A stretch of DNA of 64,000 bases from Nocardioides marinus (lineage in GTDB: Bacteria; Actinomycetota; Actinomycetes; Propionibacteriales; Nocardioidaceae): contig NZ_JACBZI010000001.1 of NCBI RefSeq assembly GCF_013408145.1, positions 992,001 through 1,056,000 on the forward strand. Reading direction: 5' to 3'. Below the pieces are notes generated by a model. The model saw nothing but the letters and a program-made list of their open reading frames with translations, was not told the DNA's origin and searched no databases. The position numbers and the translations under genes were made by a program. Positions 1 to 8,440 of the stretch are shown one piece after another (positions within the stretch are counted from its first letter, which is position 1; every line of letters starts with the position of its first letter).

Positions 1-699
1 TACGCCTCGGCCAGCCCGCTGATGACCGCCGTGGCCGAGCACGTCTTGGACACCGGCCTGCTGCTGGCCAACAGCTCCCCGTGGGGCGGCCGGCTGTGCC
101 CGCCCCTGGTCTCGGTGCTCGATGAGCTGCCCTCGACCGCACCGCTGCCGACCCTGCGCACCCGGATGGCCAACGAGCGTGCCCTGGGCCTGTCGTTCAT
201 CTGGGCCGCCCAGACTCGGCCCCAGCTGACCAGCATCTTCGGCGAGCACGAGGCCCGGGCGCTTCTCGGGCTCACCAACACGCTGGTGATGTTCGGCGGG
301 TCGAAGGACGTCGCGTTCAACCAGGAGATCTCCGACCTGCTGGGAACCGTCCGCATCGGCCGCGTCACCCACTCCACCGGCGGGTTCAACGGCGGCGGCC
401 GCAACTTCTCCGGCGACGACATCCCCATCATGCGGCCCGAGGAGGTCCGCCAGCTGCCCGAGCGGCGGGCCCTGGTGATCGCCGAGAACGGCAAGCCGAT
501 CATCGCCAAGCTGCACCGCTGCGTGGAGGGCAAGGCCGGCGAGCGGCTCCTGGCCGACCAGCGGGCGCTGCGCGCGCGGCTCACCAACGACCGCCGCATG
601 GTCATCACCCCCGAGGCCCGGGCGACCGCCGCGCTCGTCGAGGCGCGCCGTCTCGGCTTCGTCGACGACGACACCGAACCGACAAGGAGTGAGCTGTGA
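1..699 (+). CDS. Type IV coupling protein (VirD4/TraD/TraG-like), 5'-truncated
   Basis: C-terminal portion of a conjugative coupling ATPase; the reading frame is open from base 1, so the start lies outside the window. Such proteins form a hexameric DNA pump at the inner membrane and hand the relaxosome to the type IV secretion channel. The visible part shows the Walker-B-like VLDELPSTAPLPTL followed by the conserved block around WAAQTRPQL and LVMFGGSKD, as in the TraM-recognition half of VirD4-like ATPases. It ends in a basic, charged tail. The stop codon overlaps the GTG start of the next gene, so the two are translationally coupled. With the relaxase at 17-23 kb it indicates a conjugative backbone. 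Family call is firm; orthology to a named Tra protein is not claimed. Confidence 0.8.
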   Translation, partial: YASASPLMTAVAEHVLDTGLLLANSSPWGGRLCPPLVSVLDELPSTAPLPTLRTRMANERALGLSFIWAAQTRPQLTSIFGEHEARALLGLTNTLVMFGGSKDVAFNQEISDLLGTVRIGRVTHSTGGFNGGGRNFSGDDIPIMRPEEVRQLPERRALVIAENGKPIIAKLHRCVEGKAGERLLADQRALRARLTNDRRMVITPEARATAALVEARRLGFVDDDTEPTRSEL

Positions 700-1394
700 C
701 GACCGAACAGGCCCGACGGGCCGCGCCCAGTCCGATGGTGTTCCCGTTCCCCGTGCCTGTGGAGCAGGTCCGGTTGGCCTACCGCGAGCTCCACATTGCC
801 ATCAACGGCACCGAGGAGGAGAAGAAGGCTCTGGGCCACCACGCCCTGCTGCCGCGGCCCTGGGAGCCGGCTACGTGCCTGGACCCCGAGCTGCGGTACC
901 AGCTGTGGGAGTGGCTCGAGGACGTCGTGGCCTGGCTCAACCGCGAGTACGCCTGGGACGTCTCCGGGCTCATCCCCAGCTGCTGGCCCCTGCACCCGCA
1001 CATGGTCCACGAGATCGCGGTGCTGGCCGACCAGCGCCGCCGCGCTGGGCTGGCCATGACCAGCGACGCGCTCGAGGAGTGGCACCGCTACTGCCTGCCC
1101 GCCTTCACCGACCGCATGCGCAACCGGCTGCGGGCCCACTGCGACGACGAGCACAAGAGTTGGCCGGCCAAGCCGCGACACAACGAGCACCTGGGCGAGG
1201 CCAGCACCCAGCGGCGTGAGAACGCCTTCGCCCGCGACGTCGACGCGCTGCCCGCCAACCGACGGGCCTATGAGCAGCCCGAACCGGTCGGTCGACCGCG
1301 CTTGGTCGAGGTCGACCTGGACACCGGTGAGATCAAGGACGACCTGCTCGGTGCGCAGCCGCGCACCCGTACTGAGAAGGAGCCGCGCGACTAG
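696..1394 (+). CDS. Hypothetical protein coupled to the T4CP gene (DUF4913-like)
   Basis: 232-residue soluble protein starting at GTG 696, sharing GTGA with the stop of the coupling-protein gene. It is rich in Trp, His and Arg in its centre (LWEWLEDVVAWLNREYAWD, then IPSCWPLHPHMVHEIA). That pattern resembles small actinobacterial conjugation-associated proteins of the DUF4913 type, a resemblance I hold only moderately. No signal peptide or membrane segment is seen; the last 60 residues are polar and probably disordered. The coupled position argues for a role in DNA transfer, perhaps as a coupling-protein partner, but no biochemical function can be read from sequence. It is the last backbone gene before the catabolic island. 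Confidence 0.65.
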   Translation: MTTEQARRAAPSPMVFPFPVPVEQVRLAYRELHIAINGTEEEKKALGHHALLPRPWEPATCLDPELRYQLWEWLEDVVAWLNREYAWDVSGLIPSCWPLHPHMVHEIAVLADQRRRAGLAMTSDALEEWHRYCLPAFTDRMRNRLRAHCDDEHKSWPAKPRHNEHLGEASTQRRENAFARDVDALPANRRAYEQPEPVGRPRLVEVDLDTGEIKDDLLGAQPRTRTEKEPRD

Positions 1395-1405
1395 TCAAGC
1401 GATCC

Positions 1406-1472
1406 ATTGATTCTACTGATCAATTCGCCTTGATTTGGTCTTTGTGTTACTGGCCACAGGATCGTTAGCGTC
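1406..1472 (+). promoter_or_regulatory. Promoter and LysR-type box of the oxygenase operon
   Basis: An inverted repeat ATTGAT-N7-ATCAAT (1406-1411 and 1419-1424) has the T-N11-A form of a LysR-type box. It is followed by GTCTTTGTG at 1438-1446 and, 18 bases later, TTAGCG (1465-1470). The GTCTTTGTG block and the half-site AATTCG recur at the same relative distances upstream of the LysR gene (about 8.44-8.51 kb) and of the pcaFIJ segment (12.14-12.21 kb). A -35-like TTTGTG and weak -10 are plausible, with the box centred near -57 as usual for LysR activators. Confidence 0.6.
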
Positions 1473-1560
1473 TTACGACGGAGCCACTATGCGCAATCGA
1501 AATTCGCAGCGAAAGGGCTCCAGCGGGCACGACCAAGCATTCGACGAGGGCGAGGAAAAG

Positions 1561-2874
1561 ATGACAATCGGCGAGACGGTCTCTGACGGTGCGCTCACCG
1601 AACTGAGTCGGTGGAGTGATCGCGTCCTGGAGGACCGGGTTCATCGAACCCTCTACACCGATCCGGCCGTGTTCGAGGAGGAGATCGTCAAGGTCTTCGG
1701 CGGACAGTCGTGGGTCTACCTGGCCCACGAGTCTCAGTTGCCGAAGCCCCACTCCTATCTCTCGGTGCGGATGGGCCAGCGGCCGCTGCTCCTGACACGA
1801 GACCGCAACGGCGCCCTCCACGGCATCTTTAACCGATGCACACACCGCGGCGCGACCATCTGCCGCGACGAGGCCGGGGTTGCCAAGAGCTTCCAGTGCC
1901 CGTACCACGGATGGACGTTCCGCAACACCGGGGAGCTGGTCGGCGCGCCGTGGCCCGAGGGCTATGGGATGGACTTCGACAAGTCGCAGTTCGGCCTGCT
2001 CAAGGTCAATCGGATCGAGACCTACCGTGGTTTCATCTTCGGCACCCTCAACGAGGACGCCCCCTCGGTGCCCGATTGGCTTGGACCGGCCACCACGTGG
2101 CTCGACTACTGGATCGACCGAGCGCCCGACGGCGAGGTCTTCGTCCGCAGCGCGGCCTACCGGATGGGGTACCGCGGCAACTGGAAGTTGGCCTACGACA
2201 ACGCCGGCGACGGCTACCACCCGTCTTTCTCGCATCGGTCGCTGCTGGAGATGGCTTCACGCATGGGCGATTCCAAGGACATGTCCTACTTCGGTCGCAC
2301 CCCAGACGACGGACCGATGCGTTCCTACTCGCTTGGCAACGGGCACAGTGTCATCGACCAGCGGCCCGCCCACGAGGGAGGTTTCTGGGTCAACCAGCGC
2401 CCCCAGCCGGGACGGGAGAGGTTCGAGGAAGAGATCCGCGCCAAGTACCCCGAGCGCGCCGACGAGCTCCTGGACCTGTGCGTGGGCGCCCAGATCAACC
2501 TCAGCATCTTCCCGAATCTGCTCATCATCGGGAACCAGATCCAGGTGATCGAACCACTCGCCGTCGCCCAGACCCAGCTCATCTGGCACGCCACCTCGAT
2601 CGGAGGTGTCCCCGAAGAGGTCAACACGGTCCGGATGCGAACCCAGGAAGACTTTCCCGCCTTCGGCGAGCCCGACGATCAAGCCAACTTCGAGGAGGTA
2701 CAGCGGGGCCTCGGTGTCGTCGAAGAGGAGTGGATTTTGATGAATCGCGGTCTTGGAACTGGCTGGCAGTCCGCCCCGGAGGACGGCGTGGTCTCGACCG
2801 CCGTCACTGACGAGCTGCACATGCGCAGCTACTACGTGGAATGGATCAAGCGCATGGACGGAGACCAGGCATGA
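1561..2874 (+). CDS. Rieske non-heme iron aromatic-amine dioxygenase, large (alpha) subunit
   Basis: Catalytic oxygenase subunit (437 aa from ATG 1561) expected to dihydroxylate aniline or a related aromatic amine to catechol with release of ammonia. The Rieske 2Fe-2S ligands are CTHRG (near residue 93) and CPYHGW (near 112). The mononuclear iron site is the D-G-Y-H-P-S-F-S-H segment near residue 218, with the likely carboxylate in the EPDDQANFEEV region. Neighbouring GS-like and amidotransferase-like genes plus the downstream catechol pathway point to the aniline dioxygenase branch (AtdA/Tdn type) rather than benzoate or toluene dioxygenases. ATG 1561 has GAGGAA upstream; an in-frame ATG at 1489 would add 24 residues. 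The exact substrate is inferred from context. Confidence 0.85.
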   Translation: MTIGETVSDGALTELSRWSDRVLEDRVHRTLYTDPAVFEEEIVKVFGGQSWVYLAHESQLPKPHSYLSVRMGQRPLLLTRDRNGALHGIFNRCTHRGATICRDEAGVAKSFQCPYHGWTFRNTGELVGAPWPEGYGMDFDKSQFGLLKVNRIETYRGFIFGTLNEDAPSVPDWLGPATTWLDYWIDRAPDGEVFVRSAAYRMGYRGNWKLAYDNAGDGYHPSFSHRSLLEMASRMGDSKDMSYFGRTPDDGPMRSYSLGNGHSVIDQRPAHEGGFWVNQRPQPGRERFEEEIRAKYPERADELLDLCVGAQINLSIFPNLLIIGNQIQVIEPLAVAQTQLIWHATSIGGVPEEVNTVRMRTQEDFPAFGEPDDQANFEEVQRGLGVVEEEWILMNRGLGTGWQSAPEDGVVSTAVTDELHMRSYYVEWIKRMDGDQA

Positions 2875-3470
2875 ATACCTCATCGATCCCGGCCCAGTAC
2901 GCCGACACCTCGTCCTTCTCGTATCACGTCGACGCTGCCTTCTACGACCGCCTGGATCACTACCGCGACAGCTTCGGCGAAGACTGGCCGGCCCCAGACG
3001 CGGCGACCCTCGCTGACGTCACGGCGTTCCTGATTCGAGAAGCACGTGTGATCGACGAGGGGCGGTTCAACGACTGGCTGGACCTCTTCGCCGACGACTG
3101 CCTGTACTGGGTCCCGGTCACCTCTGGCGGGGGTGAGCCCCGCACCGAGGTCTCCCACGCCTTCGACGACCGCCGTCGGCTCACCGACCGGGTCTACTGG
3201 CTCCGCACGGGGCTGGCGTACAGCCAGATCCCCGCTTCTCGCACCATCCGGATCGTCGGGAACGTCGCAGTTCTCGAGCACGCGGGCGGTGACACGCTCG
3301 TCCGGTCAAACTTCATCATCAACGAGTTCCGTGCGGGCGTGACGAAGACCTACTCCGGCTGGTACGGGCACGTCCTCACCCGAGACGGCGACGGCTGGAA
3401 GATCAGGCTCAAGCAAGCCAACCTGCTCGACTCCGAGCAGTATCACGAGAACCTCACGATCGTCTTCTGA
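2871..3470 (+). CDS. Aromatic-amine dioxygenase small (beta) subunit
   Basis: 199-residue protein of the ring-hydroxylating dioxygenase beta family (NTF2-like cone fold), which packs under the alpha3 ring and has a structural role. Family signs are the N-terminal helix with FLIREARVIDEGRFNDWLDL, the LYWVPV strand, the DDRRRLTDRVYWLRTG segment and the C-terminal ILFDS-like ending (KQANLLDSEQYHENLTIVF). ATG 2871 overlaps the alpha-subunit stop by four bases, which supports coupled synthesis in equal amounts. The length is slightly above the usual 160-180 residues because of an N-terminal extension of about 30 residues. Confidence 0.85.
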   Translation: MNTSSIPAQYADTSSFSYHVDAAFYDRLDHYRDSFGEDWPAPDAATLADVTAFLIREARVIDEGRFNDWLDLFADDCLYWVPVTSGGGEPRTEVSHAFDDRRRLTDRVYWLRTGLAYSQIPASRTIRIVGNVAVLEHAGGDTLVRSNFIINEFRAGVTKTYSGWYGHVLTRDGDGWKIRLKQANLLDSEQYHENLTIVF

Positions 3471-3473
3471 GCC

Positions 3474-3788
3474 ATGACTGACATGACCGAAGCCAAGGAA
3501 TCCGTAGCGCCACCGCTCCCGAGCGTCGAGCTGGAGCGCCTGCGCCGCGAGAACGCTGTCCTCCACCGTCGGGTCGCCCGACTGGAGAAGGAAGCCGAAG
3601 CAGCCCGCGCCCTCATCGCTCAGACCAAGGCCCTCAAGTTGTGGGACTTCACCCCCTACCGCGTCCATCCTGATGACACCTGGGTCGCCGTCGACCGCCA
3701 GAGCGCGAGCGAACTGCTCGCCGCACTGGCGGGAATCGACCACTGGGACCCGTGGCACACACGAATCGAACCGAGAACCCAACCATGA
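3474..3788 (+). CDS. Small coiled-coil protein in the oxygenase operon
   Basis: 104-residue protein of unrecognised family. Residues 15-50 (VELERLRRENAVLHRRVARL then EKEAEAARALIAQ) form a heptad pattern with Leu/Val at a/d positions, a convincing coiled coil. The second half (LWDFTPYRVHPDDTWVAVD, then SASELLAALAGIDHWDPWH) is Trp-rich and looks like a small folded domain. The gene follows the beta subunit by three bases and its stop overlaps the next ATG, so it is an integral part of the operon. It could be an assembly or scaffolding factor linking oxygenase and amidotransferase, or a sensor, but there is no direct evidence. No DNA-binding motif is visible. Confidence 0.7.
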   Translation: MTDMTEAKESVAPPLPSVELERLRRENAVLHRRVARLEKEAEAARALIAQTKALKLWDFTPYRVHPDDTWVAVDRQSASELLAALAGIDHWDPWHTRIEPRTQP

Positions 3789-4480
3789 ACGACCAGCGTC
3801 CGGTGCTCGTCATCGGCCACATCGAGAACCCTTCCGTCGAAGTCGTGGCGAAGGCCGCCGCCGAAGTTGGCATCCCGTACCACGTCGCCCGGCCCGTCGT
3901 CGGCGATGCCCTCCCCCCGCTCCAAGACGTCGCGGGCATCATCGTCCTGGGGGGACCTCAAAGTGCCTATGACGTCGACAACCACCCCTACCTCGTCGAC
4001 GAGAAGGCATATATTGCCGCCGCGTACGACGCTGGGGTGCCGACGATAGCCGTGTGCCTCGGGTCCCAGCTCGCAGCTGAGGCACTCGGAGGCCACGCGC
4101 TGGCAGGCGACAAGGGCCTCGAGGTCGGGTTCATCGATGTCAAGGCCGTTGAGGACGCGGGGGAGGCCCTGGAGGGTCGGTTCTTCTCGTTCCACTCCGA
4201 CACGATGGTGCCGCCACCCGACGCGGTAACGCTCGCGGTCTCCGAGCGCTACGTTCAAGCGTGGTCGTCAGGCTCGGTCCTGGCCATCCAGTTCCACCCC
4301 GACCTGGACCGGGCTGGTATCGAGACTCTGCTCGGGTTCGAAGGCGAGAAGCTCGCCTCATTCGGCGTCGATATCCCTGCACTACGTCAAGAGCTCGCGG
4401 CGACCGAACCGTCGCCAGGAGAACGACTGGTTGTCGACTGGCTCCAAGCATTGCGGGGCCTCAGCGCCTCGACGTCTTGA
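3785..4480 (+). CDS. Class I glutamine amidotransferase-like protein (AtdA2/TdnT-like)
   Basis: 231-residue stand-alone GATase1 domain. Visible landmarks are the oxyanion-side GGPQSAYD, the nucleophile elbow AVCLGSQLAAEALGG (catalytic Cys near residue 91) and the catalytic His in IQFHPDLD. The usual third residue, Glu of HPE, is Asp here. In characterised aniline operons a protein of this class accompanies the GS-like gamma-glutamylanilide synthetase and the oxygenase. Its exact step (ammonia or gamma-glutamyl handling) is less certain than the family. ATG 3785 overlaps the upstream stop by four bases. A housekeeping role such as GMP synthesis is unlikely because the partner domain is absent and the operon is catabolic. 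Confidence 0.8.
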   Translation: MNDQRPVLVIGHIENPSVEVVAKAAAEVGIPYHVARPVVGDALPPLQDVAGIIVLGGPQSAYDVDNHPYLVDEKAYIAAAYDAGVPTIAVCLGSQLAAEALGGHALAGDKGLEVGFIDVKAVEDAGEALEGRFFSFHSDTMVPPPDAVTLAVSERYVQAWSSGSVLAIQFHPDLDRAGIETLLGFEGEKLASFGVDIPALRQELAATEPSPGERLVVDWLQALRGLSASTS

Positions 4481-4536
4481 GTCGCTCAACCCGTCCGGTC
4501 GCATCAACCAGTCCGCACTTCATTCGGAGGCAATTC

Positions 4537-6030
4537 ATGGCAACAACCGCAAAATTCGTCGAGCAGTACGGTCTCTACTCCGCAGAGCAGCAGGCTGCCG
4601 CACAGCGGTCGCTGGAGACCATCAAGCAGCACGGCATCGAGATCGTCCGCCTGGTGTGGCCCGACCAGCACGGGCTCCTGCGCGGCAAGGCGCTGACCGT
4701 GCCGGCCTACGCTGCTGCGCTTGAGGCCGGCAACGACATCACGATGGCCCCGTTCTTCTTTGACCCGGCGAACGCGATCGTGCTCAACCCTTTCAGCGCA
4801 GACGGCGGTTTCGCCATCGACGGCTTGGGCGGGAGCCCGAACGTGAAGTCCGTTCCGGATCCGGGCACCTTCACGATCCTGCCCTGGGTCGACAACACCG
4901 CCCTCGTCTTCGCTGACCTCTACATGTCCAACGGTCATCCTTTCCCGCTGGCTCCTCGGACCATCCTCAAGGAGTCCCTCGCCGCGCTCGCCGCCACCGG
5001 CGCCAAGCTCATCGCCGGAGTGGAGATGGAGTGGTACCTGACCCGTCTGATCGACAATCGACTCGACGGTGGCTCCCTGGGCGCTCCAGGGAGCCCGGCG
5101 GACCCGCCGCACGTGGCCCCGGTCGGTCGCGGATACAACTACCTCCTCGTCGATCACCTCGACGAGATCGACGATGTTCTCAAGCCGATCCGCAAGGCGT
5201 TGCTCCAGATGGGTCTGCCGCTGCGCTCCTTCGATGATGAGTGGGCTCCGAGCCAGGTCGAGACAACGTTCGACATCCTTGAAGGCCTCCAGGCTGCCGA
5301 CTCCGCAGCCCTGTTCCGCACGACGGTCAAGCAGATCGCCAAACGCCGTGGACACATCGCCTCCTTCATGTGTACCCCTGCCATCGCCGGGTTCTACGCC
5401 AACGGGTGGCACCTGCACACCTCGCTGGCCGACCTCAACAGCGGCGAGAACCTGATGGTCCCCACTGACAACTCCCCGCTGTCCGAACTTGGTCGGCACT
5501 ACGTCGGCGGCAGCCTGCAGCACGGCATCGCCGCCTCCGTGTTCACCACGCCTACTATCAACGGCTACCGGCGCCGCCGTCCGTACTCTCTCGCCCCCGA
5601 CCGGCTCACCTGGGGGCAGGACAACCGAGCCGCCATGATGCGGGTTATCAGCGCACCCAACGACGTGGCCTCCCACGTCGAGAACCGCGTCGGGGACTCC
5701 GCTGCCAACCCCTATCTCTACATCGCCGCCCAGACCGTGTCGGGGCTCGACGGGATCCTGAACAAGGTCGACCCGGGTCCGATCAGCGAAGACCCCTACG
5801 CCGCCGACGTGCCCCAGCTGCCCACCACCCTCGCCGAAGCCGTGGACGCCCTCGAGGCCGACTCGTTCTTCCGCAAGACCTTCGGTGACGTCTTCATCGA
5901 CTACATGGTCACCATGAAGCGCAGCGAGATCACCCGCTACAACGCCTGGGTCGAGGCGAACCCCGACCCGGACACCTACGTCAACGGTGTGACGGACTGG
6001 GAGCACCGCGAGTACTTCGAGCTCTTCTGA
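4537..6030 (+). CDS. Glutamine-synthetase-like gamma-glutamylanilide synthetase (AtdA1/TdnQ-like)
   Basis: 497-residue member of the GS superfamily, expected to ligate glutamate to the aromatic amine using ATP. In aniline degraders such a protein makes gamma-glutamylanilide, thought to keep the toxic amine low and feed the oxygenase system. GS landmarks are present: the beta-grasp with VWPDQHGLLRGK, GVEMEWYL and SQVETTF metal-binding Glu residues, NGWHLHTSL (equivalent of the NGxHxHxS ammonia/ATP site) and ENRVGDSAANPYLYIA. Start ATG 4537 has CGGAGG six bases upstream; the open frame further upstream runs over the preceding gene and is spurious. A true nitrogen-assimilation GS is unlikely given the context and divergence. 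Confidence 0.82.
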   Translation: MATTAKFVEQYGLYSAEQQAAAQRSLETIKQHGIEIVRLVWPDQHGLLRGKALTVPAYAAALEAGNDITMAPFFFDPANAIVLNPFSADGGFAIDGLGGSPNVKSVPDPGTFTILPWVDNTALVFADLYMSNGHPFPLAPRTILKESLAALAATGAKLIAGVEMEWYLTRLIDNRLDGGSLGAPGSPADPPHVAPVGRGYNYLLVDHLDEIDDVLKPIRKALLQMGLPLRSFDDEWAPSQVETTFDILEGLQAADSAALFRTTVKQIAKRRGHIASFMCTPAIAGFYANGWHLHTSLADLNSGENLMVPTDNSPLSELGRHYVGGSLQHGIAASVFTTPTINGYRRRRPYSLAPDRLTWGQDNRAAMMRVISAPNDVASHVENRVGDSAANPYLYIAAQTVSGLDGILNKVDPGPISEDPYAADVPQLPTTLAEAVDALEADSFFRKTFGDVFIDYMVTMKRSEITRYNAWVEANPDPDTYVNGVTDWEHREYFELF

Positions 6031-6055
6031 GCCCCGCACTCCGAAGGAATCCGCT

Positions 6056-6376
6056 ATGCCGATGATCATCTTCCACAGTCCCGACGGCACCACCCACAAG
6101 GTGGAGGCCCGGGTCGGTGCCTCAGCAATGGAGACCGCGATCAAGCTCGGGGTCCCTGGCATCGTCGCAGAGTGCGGCGGTGCGCTGGCCTGCGCCACCT
6201 GCCACGTCTTCGTCGACCCTCACTGGATCGAGGCGACCGGCGCGGCCGAGGACTTTGAAGACGAGATGCTCGATGACGCCGAGACACCTCGCCAGGAGCG
6301 AAGCAGGCTGTCCTGCCAGCTCCGGATGACCGAGGAGCTCGACGGCCTCGAACTCACGATCGCGCCCGAACAGTGA
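6056..6376 (+). CDS. 2Fe-2S ferredoxin (adrenodoxin/putidaredoxin type)
   Basis: 106-residue electron carrier. The four cluster ligands follow the vertebrate/bacterial P450-type pattern: CGGALACATCHVF (Cys-x5-Cys-x2-Cys, residues about 40-49) and LSCQL near residue 87. It should shuttle electrons from the FAD reductase encoded next to the Rieske oxygenase. Aniline dioxygenases of Gram-negative bacteria usually use a single iron-sulfur flavoprotein reductase, so a separate plant/adrenodoxin-type ferredoxin makes this a three-component system. ATG 6056 has a GAAGGA ribosome-binding site and the stop overlaps the next GTG. Confidence 0.88.
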   Translation: MPMIIFHSPDGTTHKVEARVGASAMETAIKLGVPGIVAECGGALACATCHVFVDPHWIEATGAAEDFEDEMLDDAETPRQERSRLSCQLRMTEELDGLELTIAPEQ

Positions 6377-7632
6377 GCGAGCAAGGCGGCGCGAGGTCGC
6401 AGACCGACGTCCTGATCGTGGGGGCGGGCGAAGCGGGACTCGGGGTGGCCACCGAGCTGCGCGACCTGGCCTTCGGTGGGCACATCATGGTGATCGGAGG
6501 CGAGCCGTACCTTCCCTACCAGCGGCCGCCGCTGTCGAAGGGCTTCCTTGAAGGGAAGGAGGACGAGGACAACCTCGCCCTGCGGGCACCGGCCTTCCTT
6601 GACGAGCACGACATCGAGGTCCTCCAGGGCCGCCGGGTCGTGAGCGTCGACCTCGCCGACGAGGGGGGGACCGCGACGCTCGATGACGGCACCACGGTGC
6701 AGTTCGAGAAGCTGGCGTTCGCCACCGGTGCCCGAGCACGGGAGTTGCCGGTGCCCGGTGCATCGTTGGCCGGGGTGTACTCCCTGCGCACCATCGAGGA
6801 TGCCAAACAGGTCCGGTCCGCGCTCGTGGACACGGCTCGGCTCGTCGTGGTGGGCGGTGGCTTCATCGGCCTCGAAGTCGCCGCCGCCTCGCGTCGACGT
6901 GGACTCGAGGTGTCCGTCCTCGAGGCGACACCACGTCTCCTGGGCCGGGTATGCGCGCCGCCCCTGTCCGACCACCTGATGACGCGGCACGCCGCAGCCG
7001 GCATCGAGATCCGTCTCGACACCAGCGTCGTGGAGCTCATGGGCGACGTCGACGGGCAGGTCACCCACGTCCGACTTGCCGATGGAACCACGATTCCCGC
7101 CGATGTCGTGATCGTGGGTGTGGGGGCCCTGCCCAATGTAGAGCTCGCCGAGAAGGCGGGCTTGGAATGTGGCCGCGGGATCGTGGTGGACGAGGCGGGC
7201 CGGACGTCGATCGACGGCGTCGTCGCGGTGGGTGACTGCGCCGAACAACCCCACCCGAACCTTCCCGGTCAGCGTTTGACGATCGAGTCGGTGAACAACG
7301 CGTTGGAACAGTCCAAGCTGGCGGCCCACGTGCTCGCCGGGGTGGAGACGCCACGCCGCGGGGTCGCGTGGTTCTGGTCCGATCAGGCTGATCTGAAGAT
7401 CCAGATCGCCGGCATCTCCGACGGGTATGACGCCTACGTCGTGCGCGCGGAGTCCGCCCGACTCACCGTTCTCTACTTCCAGCAGGACCGCCTCATCGCC
7501 GCTGACGTGGTCAACAACCCGCGGGACTTCATGGCGGTCAAGCGAGCACTGGGGGAGGGGCGCGGCGTCGACCCTGATCGGGCAGATGACCTCAGTCTCT
7601 CCCTGAAGGAACTCCTGCAGGGCCAGGCATGA
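6373..7632 (+). CDS. NAD(P)H-dependent FAD ferredoxin reductase
   Basis: 419-residue pyridine-nucleotide-disulfide-type reductase of the rubredoxin/putidaredoxin reductase group, donating electrons to the adjacent ferredoxin. Visible parts: N-terminal FAD Rossmann GAGEAG (residues 9-14), the SKGFL flavin-contact motif near 57, an NAD Rossmann VVGGGFIGLEVA near 158, the FAD-binding VVAVGDCAE near 285, and the typical C-terminal IAADVVNNPRDFMAVKRAL. GTG 6373 overlaps the ferredoxin stop; the gene's own stop overlaps the next ATG. No membrane segment, so a soluble cytoplasmic protein. Confidence 0.87.
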   Translation: MSEQGGARSQTDVLIVGAGEAGLGVATELRDLAFGGHIMVIGGEPYLPYQRPPLSKGFLEGKEDEDNLALRAPAFLDEHDIEVLQGRRVVSVDLADEGGTATLDDGTTVQFEKLAFATGARARELPVPGASLAGVYSLRTIEDAKQVRSALVDTARLVVVGGGFIGLEVAAASRRRGLEVSVLEATPRLLGRVCAPPLSDHLMTRHAAAGIEIRLDTSVVELMGDVDGQVTHVRLADGTTIPADVVIVGVGALPNVELAEKAGLECGRGIVVDEAGRTSIDGVVAVGDCAEQPHPNLPGQRLTIESVNNALEQSKLAAHVLAGVETPRRGVAWFWSDQADLKIQIAGISDGYDAYVVRAESARLTVLYFQQDRLIAADVVNNPRDFMAVKRALGEGRGVDPDRADDLSLSLKELLQGQA

Positions 7633-8432
7633 CCGTCCTTGACCTACCGGCTATCTCGACCGTCGAGTTGACCTCGAGTCGCGCGAGCCCACTCCTCGTC
7701 GTCGGTCCCTCGTTGGGAACGTCGGTCCGAGAGTTGTGGGGGGAGGTGGCCGCTCTCTTGACCGACCATTTTCACGTGCTCGGCTGGGACCTACCCGGAC
7801 ACGGCACGAACCGATCGGTGTCGGAGCACCCCGTGTCGATGGAGTCCATCGCATACGGTGTGGTGGCCTCCGTCGACCGCTTCCTTGAGATGAACGGCCT
7901 CAGTCACCCTCGGTTCGCCTACGCCGGCGACTCTGTGGGTGGCGCGGTGGGTCTCCACCTGCTCCTGGAGCACCGTTCCCGGATCTCCGCTGCAATCCTG
8001 ACCTGTACCGGTGCCCGGATCGGGGACAGGGCATCGTGGCGGGAACGCGCGCTTCTGGTCACCGGCCAGGGGATCCAGGTGCTGGTCGAAGGGTCACTGC
8101 AGCGCTGGTTCGCCCAGGGCTTCGCACAACGCCGGCCGGACGTCACCGACACCTTCACGCGGCGCCTCCTGGAGGTCGACACCGTCGGGTACGCGCAGGT
8201 CTGCGATGCCCTGGCTGGCTTCGACGTCACCGACCGCCTCGCCGAGATCGAGGCGCCAGTCCTCGCCATCGCTGGCGACCAGGATCTCCCGACACCGGTC
8301 CCACTGCTGCGAGAGATCGCCGAGGGCGTCCAAGACGGCCACCTCGCCGTCCTACCCGGCGTGGGGCACCTGGCGCCCATTGAGGCTCCTGAGTCCGTCG
8401 CCGACCTCCTCATAGCCCATCTGAGCGCCTGA
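7629..8432 (+). CDS. pcaD: 3-oxoadipate enol-lactonase
   Basis: 267-residue alpha/beta-hydrolase. The catalytic triad is visible: Ser in GDSVGG (near residue 103), Asp in AGDQDLPTP (near 221) and His in GVGHLAPIE (near 250). The ARIGDRASWRERA cap segment is typical of PcaD. It hydrolyses 3-oxoadipate enol-lactone, the product of CatC, to 3-oxoadipate. It is translationally coupled to the reductase gene, so the enzyme of the fifth step is made with the oxygenase rather than with catBAC. Another hydrolase activity is possible, but completion of the pathway in the same island makes PcaD the best call. Confidence 0.82.
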   Translation: MTVLDLPAISTVELTSSRASPLLVVGPSLGTSVRELWGEVAALLTDHFHVLGWDLPGHGTNRSVSEHPVSMESIAYGVVASVDRFLEMNGLSHPRFAYAGDSVGGAVGLHLLLEHRSRISAAILTCTGARIGDRASWRERALLVTGQGIQVLVEGSLQRWFAQGFAQRRPDVTDTFTRRLLEVDTVGYAQVCDALAGFDVTDRLAEIEAPVLAIAGDQDLPTPVPLLREIAEGVQDGHLAVLPGVGHLAPIEAPESVADLLIAHLSA

Positions 8433-8440
8433 ACCTATTT

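Noticed and set aside
4504..6198. Long minus-strand open frame opposite the GS-like gene
   Set aside because: Same reason: the GS-like protein shows clear catalytic motifs on the plus strand and the antisense frame has none.
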